Shown: positions 1 through 6,994 of the stretch, piece after piece | How the letters are laid out: each line of letters starts with the position of its first letter | Numbering within the stretch: the first letter of the stretch is position 1 | NCBI GenBank assembly: GCA_020438845.1 | Contig: JAGQTV010000028.1 | Span: 62,001 to 126,000 of the forward strand | Length of the DNA stretch: 64,000 nucleotides | Reading direction: 5' to 3' | From: Mycobacterium sp. | GTDB lineage: Bacteria > Actinomycetota > Actinomycetes > Mycobacteriales > Mycobacteriaceae | Made by a program: the position numbers and the translations under genes | The notes under the pieces: model-generated | What the model was told of the DNA's origin: nothing | The model's database searches: none | The model's input: the letters and a program-made list of their open reading frames with translations, nothing else

Positions 1-2
1 GC

Positions 3-845
3 GCCGAGCGGCTGATCCCCTACAGCCTGGAACTCGGCGGCAAGGATCCGGCGATCGTGCTGGCCGACGCCGACATCGACCGGGCGGCCAACGGGATCAC
101 CTGGGGCGGGCTGTTCAACGCCGGGCAGGTCTGCATCTCGACCGAGCGGGTCTACGTCGAGGCCCCGGTCTACGACGAGTTCGTCGCCAAGCTCACCGAC
201 AACGTCCGCAAGATCCAGCAGGGCAGCGAGTCCGACTCCGGGTTCGTCTATGACATCGGTGCGATGGCCACCGCAGCCCAGCGCGACATCGTGGACCGCC
301 ACGTCCGGGAAGCTGCCGAGGCCGGGGCTACGGTGCTCGCCGGCGGCAAGCCGACCGGGAAGGGCACGTTCTTCCAGCCGACGGTGCTGGCCGACGTGAC
401 GCCGACCATGTCCTGCATCGCCGAGGAGACCTTCGGCCCGACTCTGCCGGTGGTGAAGGTCGCTGACGAGGACGAGGCGATCCGGTTGGCCAACGACTCC
501 CGCTACGGGTTGTCTGCCACCGTGTGGACCGGCGACGTCCAGCGTGGCGAGCGCATAGCCCGCCGACTGGAGTGCGGCGCGGTGAACATCAACGACGCCA
601 TGACCAACGTGTTCTGCCCGACGCTGCCGATGGGCGGCTGGAAGGAATCCGGGATCGGCTACCGATCCGGCGGCGCCAACGGTCTGGTGAAGTTCTGCCG
701 TCAGCAGGCGATCACCGCCCCACGGATTCCGACGAGTAAGTCGGAATTGATGTGGTACTCGTCGTCGAAGAAGCAGGGCCGGATCGCTATGGCAGCCATG
801 CGGCTGTTCGCCGGGCACGGCAAGCGCCGGTTCGGCCGGAAGTAA
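3..845 (+). CDS. Aldehyde dehydrogenase family protein, C-terminal part (5' end outside window)
   Basis: NAD(P)-dependent aldehyde dehydrogenase superfamily; oxidises an aldehyde to the acid in the cytoplasm. The reading frame is already open at the left edge. It shows the general-base motif ELGGKDP near the start and the catalytic-cysteine motif GQVCIS about 35 residues later, followed by the ETFGPTLPV and GGWKESGIGYR cofactor/oligomer-domain signatures. About 280 residues are present of a family length near 500, so roughly the first 200 (most of the Rossmann domain) lie upstream. The tail ends in a basic stretch, which is longer than many family members. The substrate cannot be told. It converges on the short-chain dehydrogenase gene, with 14 bp between stop codons. 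Confidence 0.9.
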   Translation, partial: AERLIPYSLELGGKDPAIVLADADIDRAANGITWGGLFNAGQVCISTERVYVEAPVYDEFVAKLTDNVRKIQQGSESDSGFVYDIGAMATAAQRDIVDRHVREAAEAGATVLAGGKPTGKGTFFQPTVLADVTPTMSCIAEETFGPTLPVVKVADEDEAIRLANDSRYGLSATVWTGDVQRGERIARRLECGAVNINDAMTNVFCPTLPMGGWKESGIGYRSGGANGLVKFCRQQAITAPRIPTSKSELMWYSSSKKQGRIAMAAMRLFAGHGKRRFGRK

Positions 846-859
846 AGCCCGGACCGGAC

Positions 860-1717
860 TCAGGCCTGGCGGTAGCCGGGCGGGTTCGGGGTGTCCACCC
901 ACAGGTCGACACCCAGGTCCGAGCCCGGCACGCAGTCATACACCGACAGGTCGGTGACACCGGCTTCCAGCAGGACGTCCTCGCACAGCAGCGACTGCCC
1001 GGTGTAGGAGTGGGCGGGCTGGCTCAGCACGGCATAGGCGGCGTCGGCGTACACCTCGGGCTTGCGTGAGCGTGCCATCGACTCGTCGCCACCGAGCAGG
1101 TTCTGCACCGCCGCGGTGGCGATCATCGTGCGCGGCCACAGTGTGTTCGAGGCTATCCCGGCATCCTTGAGTTCTTCGGCGATGCCCAGGGCGCACAGGC
1201 TCATCCCGTACTTGGCCATCATGTACGGCGCGGGCCGCAGCCACTTGGGCTCCAATCGGATCGGCGGGGACAGGGTGAGGATGTGCGGGTTCTCCCGGCC
1301 CTTCATGTGCGGGATACAGGCCTGTGACACCGCGTAGGTGCCGCGCACCTCGATACCGTTCATCAGGTCGAAGCGCTTCAGCGGCACCTGCTCGATGGAG
1401 CCCAGGTTGATTGCCGAGGCGTTGTTGACGCACATGTCGATGGCGCCGAACTGCTCGACGGTCCGGGCCACCGCGGCGGCCACCGAGTCGCCGTCGCGAA
1501 CGTCGCCGACGATCGGCAGGGCGTGGCCGCCGACCTCCTCGATCTCCTTGGCCGCGGTGTAGATGGTGCCCGGCAGTTTCGGGTGCGGCTCGGTGGTTTT
1601 GGCCACCAGAGCGACGTTTGCGCCGTCAGCGGCGATCCGCTTGGCGATCGCCAGGCCGATACCGCGACTCGCGCCGGAGATGAACATGGTCTTGCCGGAG
1701 AACCCATTCGCTGCCAT
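860..1717 (-). CDS. Short-chain dehydrogenase/reductase (Rv3224-like)
   Basis: Classical-type SDR of 285 residues. The N-terminus carries the dinucleotide motif SGASRGIG (residues 14-21), then NNAS of the central strand and the YxxxK catalytic pair as YMMAK. The frame is open much further upstream (to 2107), but that part is antisense to sigH. The ATG at 1717 is chosen because a -10 hexamer TAGGCT lies 7 nt upstream of it, which predicts a leaderless mRNA, and because the SDR fold begins within 10 residues. It is divergent from sigH across 48 bp, like the homologous gene beside sigH in M. tuberculosis, so regulation with the oxidative/heat stress response is plausible. Substrate unknown. Confidence 0.88.
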   Translation of the reverse strand: MAANGFSGKTMFISGASRGIGLAIAKRIAADGANVALVAKTTEPHPKLPGTIYTAAKEIEEVGGHALPIVGDVRDGDSVAAAVARTVEQFGAIDMCVNNASAINLGSIEQVPLKRFDLMNGIEVRGTYAVSQACIPHMKGRENPHILTLSPPIRLEPKWLRPAPYMMAKYGMSLCALGIAEELKDAGIASNTLWPRTMIATAAVQNLLGGDESMARSRKPEVYADAAYAVLSQPAHSYTGQSLLCEDVLLEAGVTDLSVYDCVPGSDLGVDLWVDTPNPPGYRQA

Positions 1718-1765
1718 GCGGTACAGCCTATGTCCGTCATCGGCCGGGCCGTAGGATCGGATCCC
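1718..1765. promoter_or_regulatory. Divergent SDR/sigH promoter region
   Basis: The 48-bp gap holds two outward-facing -10 hexamers. On the minus strand TAGGCT (1725-1730) is 7 nt from the SDR ATG. On the plus strand TAGGAT (1752-1757) is 8 nt from the sigH ATG. Both spacings predict leaderless or near-leaderless transcripts. No clear SigH-type GGAAT/GTT pair was recognised within the gap, so an autoregulatory SigH promoter, if present, must lie inside the SDR gene. Confidence 0.55.
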
Positions 1766-2407
1766 ATGACGCCGCCGAAAACCGACGTCGCAGCCGAACC
1801 CGAAGAAACCGACGCTGAACTGACAGCGCGATTCGAGCGGGACGCCATCCCGCTGATGGACCAGCTCTACGGCGCCGCGCTGCGAATGACCCGTAATCCC
1901 GCCGATGCCGAGGACCTGGTGCAGGAAACCATGGTCAAGGCCTACGCGGCGTTCCGGTCGTTCCGGGCGGGCACCAATCTGAAGGCCTGGCTGTACCGCA
2001 TCCTGACCAATGCGTACATCAACAGCTACCGCAAGAAGCAGAGACAGCCCGCGGAGTACCCGACCGACGAGATCACTGACTGGCAACTGGCCGCCAACGC
2101 CGAGCACACTTCCACCGGATTGCGCTCCGCGGAGGTCGAGGCGCTGGAAAATCTCCCCGACAGTGAAATCAAAGAGGCGCTGCAGGCGTTACCAGAAGAG
2201 TTCCGGATGGCGGTGTACTACGCCGACGTCGAGGGCCTGCCCTATAAGGAGATCGCCGAGATCATGGACACCCCGATCGGCACTGTGATGTCCCGACTGC
2301 ATCGGGGCCGACGACAGTTGCGCACGCTTCTTACCGACGTCGCCCGCGATCGCGGTTTCCTGCGGGGCGCCGACCAGACGGCAGCGGCCCAGGAGGTCAC
2401 GCCGTGA
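1766..2407 (+). CDS. sigH: ECF RNA polymerase sigma factor SigH
   Basis: Extracytoplasmic-function sigma factor of 213 residues that directs RNA polymerase to thioredoxin, heat and oxidative stress genes in mycobacteria. Region 2 is clear ([16 protein letters not shown], then the [17 protein letters not shown] helix), and region 4 shows the HTH around [21 protein letters not shown]. Length matches mycobacterial SigH. The frame is open upstream to 1523, but ATG 1766 fits the -10 TAGGAT 8 nt before it. The stop codon overlaps the GTG of the anti-sigma gene, and that arrangement is typical of SigH/RshA. The identification rests on family resemblance plus this partner and the conserved neighbourhood. 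Confidence 0.93.
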   Translation: MTPPKTDVAAEPEETDAELTARFERDAIPLMDQLYGAALRMTRNPADAEDLVQETMVKAYAAFRSFRAGTNLKAWLYRILTNAYINSYRKKQRQPAEYPTDEITDWQLAANAEHTSTGLRSAEVEALENLPDSEIKEALQALPEEFRMAVYYADVEGLPYKEIAEIMDTPIGTVMSRLHRGRRQLRTLLTDVARDRGFLRGADQTAAAQEVTP

Positions 2408-2685
2408 ACACCCAGATTCCCGATCCCGACGCCGGACACACCGACTGTGCCGTCGTCATCCGTCAGGTTTGGATGCTGCTCGACGGCGAGGTCACCGACG
2501 AGACCCGCGCAGAACTACAGCAGCACTTGGACCATTGTCCGGCATGCCTGCGCCACTACGGGGTCGAAGAACGGATCAAGCGTCTGATCGCCGACAAATG
2601 CAGCGGCGAGAAGGCACCAAGCTATTTGGTGGAAAGGGTGCGGCTGGAGATCAGCCGCACCACCATCGTCCGGCGGGTGACCTGA
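2404..2685 (+). CDS. rshA: Zinc-binding anti-sigma factor RshA/RsrA
   Basis: 93-residue ZAS-family anti-sigma factor that binds SigH under reducing conditions and releases it upon disulfide stress. The diagnostic H-x3-C-x2-C motif is present (His41, Cys45, Cys48), with a further His12/Cys15 pair near the N-terminus. The GTG start overlaps the sigH TGA by 4 bp, implying translational coupling and near-stoichiometric production of the pair. The basic C-terminal tail follows a short helix. In M. tuberculosis the factor also serves as a kinase substrate; nothing in this sequence tests that. Confidence 0.93.
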   Translation: MNTQIPDPDAGHTDCAVVIRQVWMLLDGEVTDETRAELQQHLDHCPACLRHYGVEERIKRLIADKCSGEKAPSYLVERVRLEISRTTIVRRVT

Positions 2686-2688
2686 AAC

Positions 2689-2763
2689 TCAGGCGTTGGG
2701 CCGCTTGCCGTGGTTGGCCTTGCTGTGTTTGCGGTCGCGCTTCTTCCGGCCACGTTTCGCCAT
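2689..2763 (-). CDS. Ribosomal protein bL37 (24 residues)
   Basis: A 24-codon gene on the minus strand in the gap between rshA and the biotinyl-protein gene. The product starts MAKRGRKKRDRK and ends KRPNA, and is almost entirely Lys, Arg and His. This matches the very small large-subunit protein bL37 found in the M. smegmatis ribosome structure, as I remember it. A perfect AGGAGG Shine-Dalgarno lies 7 nt upstream of the ATG. Its stop codon falls 3 nt from the rshA stop, so the genes converge. It is too short for ordinary ORF callers and easily missed. Confidence 0.9.
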   Translation of the reverse strand: MAKRGRKKRDRKHSKANHGKRPNA

Positions 2764-2869
2764 GGTCGATCCTCCTCGAGTTGTCCCCTGTGGTACCCCC
2801 CACTTGATAACTCCAGTGTCTCACGCCCGGTAGCCCGCCAGACACCTGGTGTTGTGGTTCGATAGGGGC

Positions 2870-3085
2870 ATGGCCGAGGACGTGCGCGCTGAGATTGTCG
2901 CCAGTGTGCTTGAGGTCGTGGTCAGCAAGGGCGACCAGATCGGCGTCGGAGACACTCTGGTGCTCCTTGAGTCGATGAAGATGGAGATCCCGGTGCTCGC
3001 GGAAGTGGGCGGAACCATCGTCGAGGTGAGCGTCGCCGTCGGCGATGTCATCCAGGCCGGCGACCTCATCGCCGTGATCGACTGA
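2870..3085 (+). CDS. Biotinyl/lipoyl-domain protein (TB7.3-like)
   Basis: A stand-alone biotin carboxyl carrier-type domain of 71 residues, the same length as mycobacterial TB7.3. The attachment signature LLESMKMEIPV is intact, with the modified lysine in MKM, followed by the symmetric half ending in QAGDLIAVID. It would carry biotin for an acyl-CoA carboxylase encoded elsewhere; no carboxylase gene is nearby. The ATG at 2870 is preferred over an upstream in-frame start at 2849, because the domain begins immediately after it and the length matches the family. It lies 23 bp before pdtaS and may be co-transcribed with it. Confidence 0.9.
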   Translation: MAEDVRAEIVASVLEVVVSKGDQIGVGDTLVLLESMKMEIPVLAEVGGTIVEVSVAVGDVIQAGDLIAVID

Positions 3086-3108
3086 TCTGCGTTCTGCGTC
3101 GGTGATCC

Positions 3109-4614
3109 GTGTCAACCCTCGGTGACCTGCTCGCCGAGCACACTGAGTTGCCGGGCAGCGCCGTCGATCATCTGCATTCCGTGGTCGCGGACTGGCAATT
3201 GTTGACGGACCTGTCTTTCGGCGACTTTCTGATGTGGGTTCGGCAGGGAAGAGGGGGCGCACTGGTGTGTGTTGCCCAGTGTCGGCCGAACACCGCCCCG
3301 ACCCTGTTGACCAAGGACGCGGTGGGCACCGTCCTCGCGGACGACGATTTGCCTCTGGTGGGTAGAGCCTTCAGTTCCGGGATCATCGGGCACGCCCCCG
3401 ACGACGACGGGATGCTCACCGTGGCGGTACCGGTGCGCTGCGGCGACGAGGTCGTCGCGGTTCTGACCAACCAGACCTGCGACGACGGCCGGCACATCTC
3501 CTCGCGGCTGGAGGAGTCCTACCTGGACTGTGCCGCGCGCCTGATGGACATGCTCGCCGAGGGCACCTTTCCCGGCGTCGGGGATCTGGCCAGGTCGCGG
3601 TCCAGCCCTCGGGTGGGTGACGGTTTCATCCGGCTCGACATGGACGGGGTGGTCACCTACGCGAGCCCCAACGCGCTGTCGGCCTATCACCGGATGGGCC
3701 TGGCCGCTGAGTTGGAAGGGCACAACCTGGTCGCGATCAGTCGTCCGCTGATCTCCGACCCCTTCGATGCCCAGGAACTCGCCGCCCACATCGGGGAGTC
3801 GCTGGCCGGCGGCCCGGGAATGAGATTGGAGATCGACGCCGGGGGTGCGGCGGTGCTGTTGCGCACTCTGCCACTCGTGGTGCACGGCACCCCGGCCGGT
3901 GCGGCGGTGCTGATCCGCGACGTCACCGAGGTCAAACGTAAGGACCGGGCCCTGCTGTCCAAGGATGCGACCATCCGTGAGATCCACCACCGGGTCAAGA
4001 ACAACCTGCAGACCGTCGCGGCGCTGCTTCGGCTTCAGGCCCGCCGGACCAACAACGCCGAGGCGCGGGAGGCCCTGACGGAGTCGGTGCGCCGGGTGGC
4101 CGCCATCGCGCAGGTGCACGAGGCGTTGTCGATGTCGGTGGACGAGGAAGTCAATCTCGACGAGGTCATCGACCGGATTCTGCCGATCATGAACGACGTC
4201 GCCCGGGTGGACGCCCCGGTCCGGATCAGCCGTGCGGGCAGTCTCGGGGTGCTCGATTCCGACCGGGCCACTGCGCTGGTCATGGTGGTGACCGAACTGG
4301 TCCAAAACGCCATCCAGCACGCTTTCGGCCCCGCCGACAGGCAGGGCAGCGTGGTGATCCGGGCCAGCCGTTCGGCCCCCAGGCTGGACGTCGTAGTCCA
4401 CGACGACGGGCGTGGGGTACCGGATGGGTTCAGCCTGGCGGATTCGGACAGTCTGGGTTTGCAGATCGTGCGGACCCTGGTTTCGGCGGAACTCAACGGT
4501 TCCCTGGAGGTGCGGCCCGCCGACGGGGGCGGGACCGATGTGGTGCTAAGGGTGCCGATCGGGCGTTCAGGGACAAAAAAAGTCGCGGCCCCGACCATGC
4601 GGGACCGCGACTGA
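3109..4614 (+). CDS. pdtaS: Sensor histidine kinase PdtaS
   Basis: Soluble two-component sensor kinase of 501 residues, partner of the RNA-binding antiterminator PdtaR in mycobacteria. The order is a GAF-type N-terminal domain, a PAS-like domain (about 165-280), a HisKA_2 dimerisation segment with the phospho-acceptor histidine in IHHRVKNNLQ (about residue 293), and a HATPase_c domain with the N box ELVQNAIQHAF and G box DDGRGVPDGF. There is no transmembrane segment. Length equals the M. tuberculosis protein. GTG 3109 is the only sensible start. The 3' end also encodes the whiB1 terminator on the opposite strand. PdtaR is not in the window. Confidence 0.93.
   Translation: MSTLGDLLAEHTELPGSAVDHLHSVVADWQLLTDLSFGDFLMWVRQGRGGALVCVAQCRPNTAPTLLTKDAVGTVLADDDLPLVGRAFSSGIIGHAPDDDGMLTVAVPVRCGDEVVAVLTNQTCDDGRHISSRLEESYLDCAARLMDMLAEGTFPGVGDLARSRSSPRVGDGFIRLDMDGVVTYASPNALSAYHRMGLAAELEGHNLVAISRPLISDPFDAQELAAHIGESLAGGPGMRLEIDAGGAAVLLRTLPLVVHGTPAGAAVLIRDVTEVKRKDRALLSKDATIREIHHRVKNNLQTVAALLRLQARRTNNAEAREALTESVRRVAAIAQVHEALSMSVDEEVNLDEVIDRILPIMNDVARVDAPVRISRAGSLGVLDSDRATALVMVVTELVQNAIQHAFGPADRQGSVVIRASRSAPRLDVVVHDDGRGVPDGFSLADSDSLGLQIVRTLVSAELNGSLEVRPADGGGTDVVLRVPIGRSGTKKVAAPTMRDRD
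4575..4612 (-). terminator. Intrinsic terminator of whiB1, embedded in pdtaS
   Basis: Read on the minus strand, AGTCGCGGTCCC pairs with GGGGCCGCGACT around an 8-nt loop (12 bp with one G·U), followed directly by seven T residues. This is a textbook rho-independent terminator 16 nt after the whiB1 stop codon. It lies inside the last 13 codons of pdtaS, so the coding sequence there serves two purposes. Confidence 0.85.
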
Positions 4615-4627
4615 AGTTGTGCTGTGG

Positions 4628-4882
4628 TCAGACCCCGGTGCGAGCCTTGGTGCGGGCGTTGCGGCGCTTGAGGGCGCGCCGTTCGTCCTCGCTCATGCCG
4701 CCCCACACGCCGGCGTCCTGGCCGGACTCCAAAGCCCAGGTCAGGCACTCGGTGACCACCGAGCAACGGTTGCAGACGAGCTTCGCGTCAGCAATCTGGG
4801 CCAGCGCCGGACCACTGTTGCCGACAGGGAAGAACAGTTCCGGATCTTCGTCCCGGCAGACCGCTCTGTGGCGCCAATCCAT
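4628..4882 (-). CDS. whiB1: Transcriptional regulator WhiB1
   Basis: 84-residue Wbl protein holding a [4Fe-4S] cluster, nitric oxide-sensitive and essential in M. tuberculosis; it binds the primary sigma factor. The four cluster cysteines are Cys9, Cys37, Cys40 and Cys46, and the GVWGG turn (58-62) and basic C-terminus KRRNARTKAR are intact. The ATG at 4882 follows a good GGAGAG ribosome site and gives exactly the family length; the open frame upstream to 4978 is untranslated leader. A strong terminator lies just downstream in pdtaS. Position beside pdtaS and the diacylglycerol kinase gene is conserved in mycobacteria. Confidence 0.96.
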   Translation of the reverse strand: MDWRHRAVCRDEDPELFFPVGNSGPALAQIADAKLVCNRCSVVTECLTWALESGQDAGVWGGMSEDERRALKRRNARTKARTGV

Positions 4883-5048
4883 CTTCGTTACTCTCCTTAT
4901 CTCAACTTGTGTGCGCAGCAAGGCAGGGCTATGCAGGGCGATATCCTGGCAAGCCTTTGGCTGTAAGCGCGTGCACACACAAATGTTGTTGCACTGTTAC
5001 ATCGATGTTTTCACAGGCTTCGCGGAAGTCAATAGAGGCGCGGCCAAG

Positions 5049-5064
5049 CGTGGTCAATGTCACT
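5049..5064 (-). promoter_or_regulatory. Candidate CRP (cAMP receptor) site upstream of whiB1
   Basis: On the minus strand AGTGACATTGACCACG fits the mycobacterial CRP half-site pattern GTGA-N6-TCAC with one mismatch. It lies about 170 bp upstream of the whiB1 start in the 229-bp gap (4883-5111). CRP control of whiB1 from comparable sites is established in M. tuberculosis. A weaker half-site TGTGA lies nearer the gene (about 5012-5016 region). The exact start point of transcription could not be fixed by eye. Confidence 0.5.
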
Positions 5065-5111
5065 CTGCTGGAGCGCTTTCGGGGTCCAATCCCTGGGTTT
5101 TGGTGCCGCGG

Positions 5112-6068
5112 TCAGTCTGCCGGGGCGACCACCGCCAGCGCGTCCGGGACCGAGGTGAACGTCATTTCCTCCCGTTTCCCCAGGAATTCCCCGTCGATCT
5201 GGCAGGCGATCGGTTCTGCGGCGGTGATCCGCACCCACGGCAGGTCGTCCTCGCGGATCAGGTGCCGGGCCTCGATCTTGGCCTTCCTTGACAGCATTCG
5301 GCGGACCAGCAGCAGGTTGGCAACAGTATTCATGCTGGTCACGGCGAAAATTCCCAGGTTTGTGTCGAACGTGGTCCCTGGATTGGTCCACACTGGCCGA
5401 CTGTTGACGTAGGTCCACGGGCTGGCGTTGGAGACGAATGCGAAATACACGCCGGAGATCGGCTCGTGGTCCGGCATGTGCACTGTCAGCAGGGGATCGC
5501 TGCGGACCTTGGTGAGCATCTCGCGGAAACCTATCCGCATGTAGCGGCCTGCGGTGACTTTGCGCCCCTTGGCGCGCTGGGCCTCAACGGCGGCGACCAC
5601 GTCGCCATCGACGCCCATGCCCGCAGTGAACACCGCCCACCGTTCGACGCAGTCCATCAGTCCGATGCGGCGCCACGGTTCGCCCCGGCGGTGCTCTCCG
5701 AGCAGGTCGATCAGCTGGTTGGTGGCCTCGATGGGGTCGGCGCTGATTCCCAGAGCGCGGGCGAACACGTTGGCCGAACCACCGGGCACCACCGAGACCG
5801 CGGGCAACTCGCCGGCTGCCGGGCGGTCCTGGCCCGGTGTGCCCAACAGGCCATTGACCACCTCGTTCACCGTGCCGTCGCCACCATGGACGATGATCAC
5901 GTCGATCCCGTCCCGTTTCGCGGCCTCGGCGATCTCGATGGCATGGCCACGGTGGTCGGTGTGGGTCACCACGAGTTCCACCCGGCTCTCCAGTGCGTGG
6001 GCCAGCAGGTCACGCCCGGCCGGGGTGGTGGACGTGGCGTTGGGGTTGACGATCAGTACGGCGCGCAC
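5112..6068 (-). CDS. Diacylglycerol/lipid kinase family protein
   Basis: 318-residue DAGK_cat family enzyme, which phosphorylates diacylglycerol or a related lipid with ATP. It opens with VRAVLIVNPNAT and carries the catalytic glycine motif HGGDGTVNEVVNG and PGGSANVFAR. The open frame extends upstream to 6800, but the rest is antisense to other genes. GTG 6068 is chosen because a TACAGT -10 hexamer ends 6 nt before it (leaderless) and homologues begin the same way. It is divergent from the small membrane protein gene across 60 bp. The distal half, with YVNSRPVW and FAVTSM strands, is the usual beta-sandwich domain. Confidence 0.9.
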   Translation of the reverse strand: MRAVLIVNPNATSTTPAGRDLLAHALESRVELVVTHTDHRGHAIEIAEAAKRDGIDVIIVHGGDGTVNEVVNGLLGTPGQDRPAAGELPAVSVVPGGSANVFARALGISADPIEATNQLIDLLGEHRRGEPWRRIGLMDCVERWAVFTAGMGVDGDVVAAVEAQRAKGRKVTAGRYMRIGFREMLTKVRSDPLLTVHMPDHEPISGVYFAFVSNASPWTYVNSRPVWTNPGTTFDTNLGIFAVTSMNTVANLLLVRRMLSRKAKIEARHLIREDDLPWVRITAAEPIACQIDGEFLGKREEMTFTSVPDALAVVAPAD

Positions 6069-6128
6069 GCGCCGACTGTAACGCCAGCGCAGCTTTCGGC
6101 ACTCCGGCACTGGCGCTACATTCGGCGC
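6069..6128. promoter_or_regulatory. Divergent leaderless promoters, DAG kinase / membrane protein
   Basis: Within 60 bp there is a minus-strand TACAGT (6075-6080), 6 nt from the GTG of the kinase gene, and a plus-strand TACATT (6117-6122), 6 nt from the ATG of the membrane protein gene. Both fit mycobacterial TANNNT -10 elements of leaderless transcripts. Confidence 0.55.
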
Positions 6129-6566
6129 ATGACCCACTCCGCTCTGGGGGCGCCCCCGGGAACCGTGCGACACGCCGCAATGCTGGTAGGACTGCAGGGC
6201 GCGATAGGCGTGATCGGCGCCGTAGTGTTCCTGATTCGCGGGCTCGCCGGCGCCGACCGGCACATCGTCAACGGCTACGGCAACGCATTGTGGTTCGGCA
6301 TCTTCGGCGGGGTGCTGCTGCTGGCCGGATGGGCGATGTGGACGGGCCGCCGCTGGGGCCGCGGAATCGGGATCTACGCACAGATGCTGCTTCTGCCGGT
6401 GAGTTGGTACGCCGGGGTGGGCTCGGGCCAATGGGGTTACGCCATCCCGGTTGCCCTGGTGTCGGTCGCCGTACTGGTGTTGTTGTTCAGCCCGGCCACA
6501 ATTCAGTGGTTGACCGGCGGGGCGGATTCGGCCAAGGCCGACAGATCCGGTCCGGACAAGCGGTAG
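6129..6566 (+). CDS. Small integral membrane protein (Rv3217c-like)
   Basis: 145 residues with four hydrophobic segments (about 20-40, 52-70, 76-98 and 100-122 by eye), short loops and a charged C-terminal tail. It matches the conserved mycobacterial membrane protein found at this place in the gene order. No catalytic motif is visible and no function is assigned. ATG 6129 sits 6 nt after a TACATT -10 box. Its last 64 bp overlap the 3' end of the convergent acetyltransferase gene, so the two mRNAs would be complementary over that stretch. Confidence 0.8.
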   Translation: MTHSALGAPPGTVRHAAMLVGLQGAIGVIGAVVFLIRGLAGADRHIVNGYGNALWFGIFGGVLLLAGWAMWTGRRWGRGIGIYAQMLLLPVSWYAGVGSGQWGYAIPVALVSVAVLVLLFSPATIQWLTGGADSAKADRSGPDKR

Positions 6567-6994
6567 GTGATCCATTCGCCGAGTGGGCGGGCACCGACCC
6601 CGTCGTAGAGCGTGATCGCATTGGAATTCCAATCCAGCACAGCCCAACTCAGTCGGCTGTATCCGCGTTCGACGCATACTGCCGCCAGCGTGGCCAGCAG
6701 CGAGCGGGCCAGGCCCCGGCGGCGGAAGCGGGGCCGGACGAACAAATCCTCCAGGTAGACCCCCGCCACCCCGTCCCAGGTGGAGAAAGTGCGGAACCAC
6801 AGCGCCATCGCCGCAATCTCACCGTCCACCTCGGCGAGATGACACGAGGCGACTGCGTCGTCGCCGAAAAGTGCTGCGGCGATCTGAGCTTCGGTCACTG
6901 TGCATTGATCCGACGCTTCCTCGAAGACAGCCAGTTCGCGGATCATCGTAACGATTGCGGACTCGTCGCCCGGGCGCGCCAAGCGGATCGTCAC
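6503..6994 (-). CDS. GNAT-family N-acetyltransferase
   Basis: 163-residue GNAT acetyltransferase. The acetyl-CoA pyrophosphate-binding motif A is clear as RFRRRGLARSLL, preceded by the strand VYLEDLFVRPRF, with motif B near LSWAVLDWNSNAI and YDGVGA. The pattern VYLEDLFV and DWN is typical of the diamine (spermidine/spermine-type) acetyltransferase subgroup, so a polyamine or amino-compound substrate is likely but not proven. Its GTG start overlaps the isochorismate synthase stop by 4 bp, making it the third gene of a coupled operon with the phosphatase and entC genes. Confidence 0.85.
   Translation of the reverse strand: MTIRLARPGDESAIVTMIRELAVFEEASDQCTVTEAQIAAALFGDDAVASCHLAEVDGEIAAMALWFRTFSTWDGVAGVYLEDLFVRPRFRRRGLARSLLATLAAVCVERGYSRLSWAVLDWNSNAITLYDGVGARPLGEWITYRLSGPDLSALAESAPPVNH

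Noticed and set aside
5112-6800. 562-codon version of the DAG kinase
   Set aside because: Everything beyond GTG 6068 is antisense to the membrane-protein and acetyltransferase genes; the kinase fold starts at the GTG.
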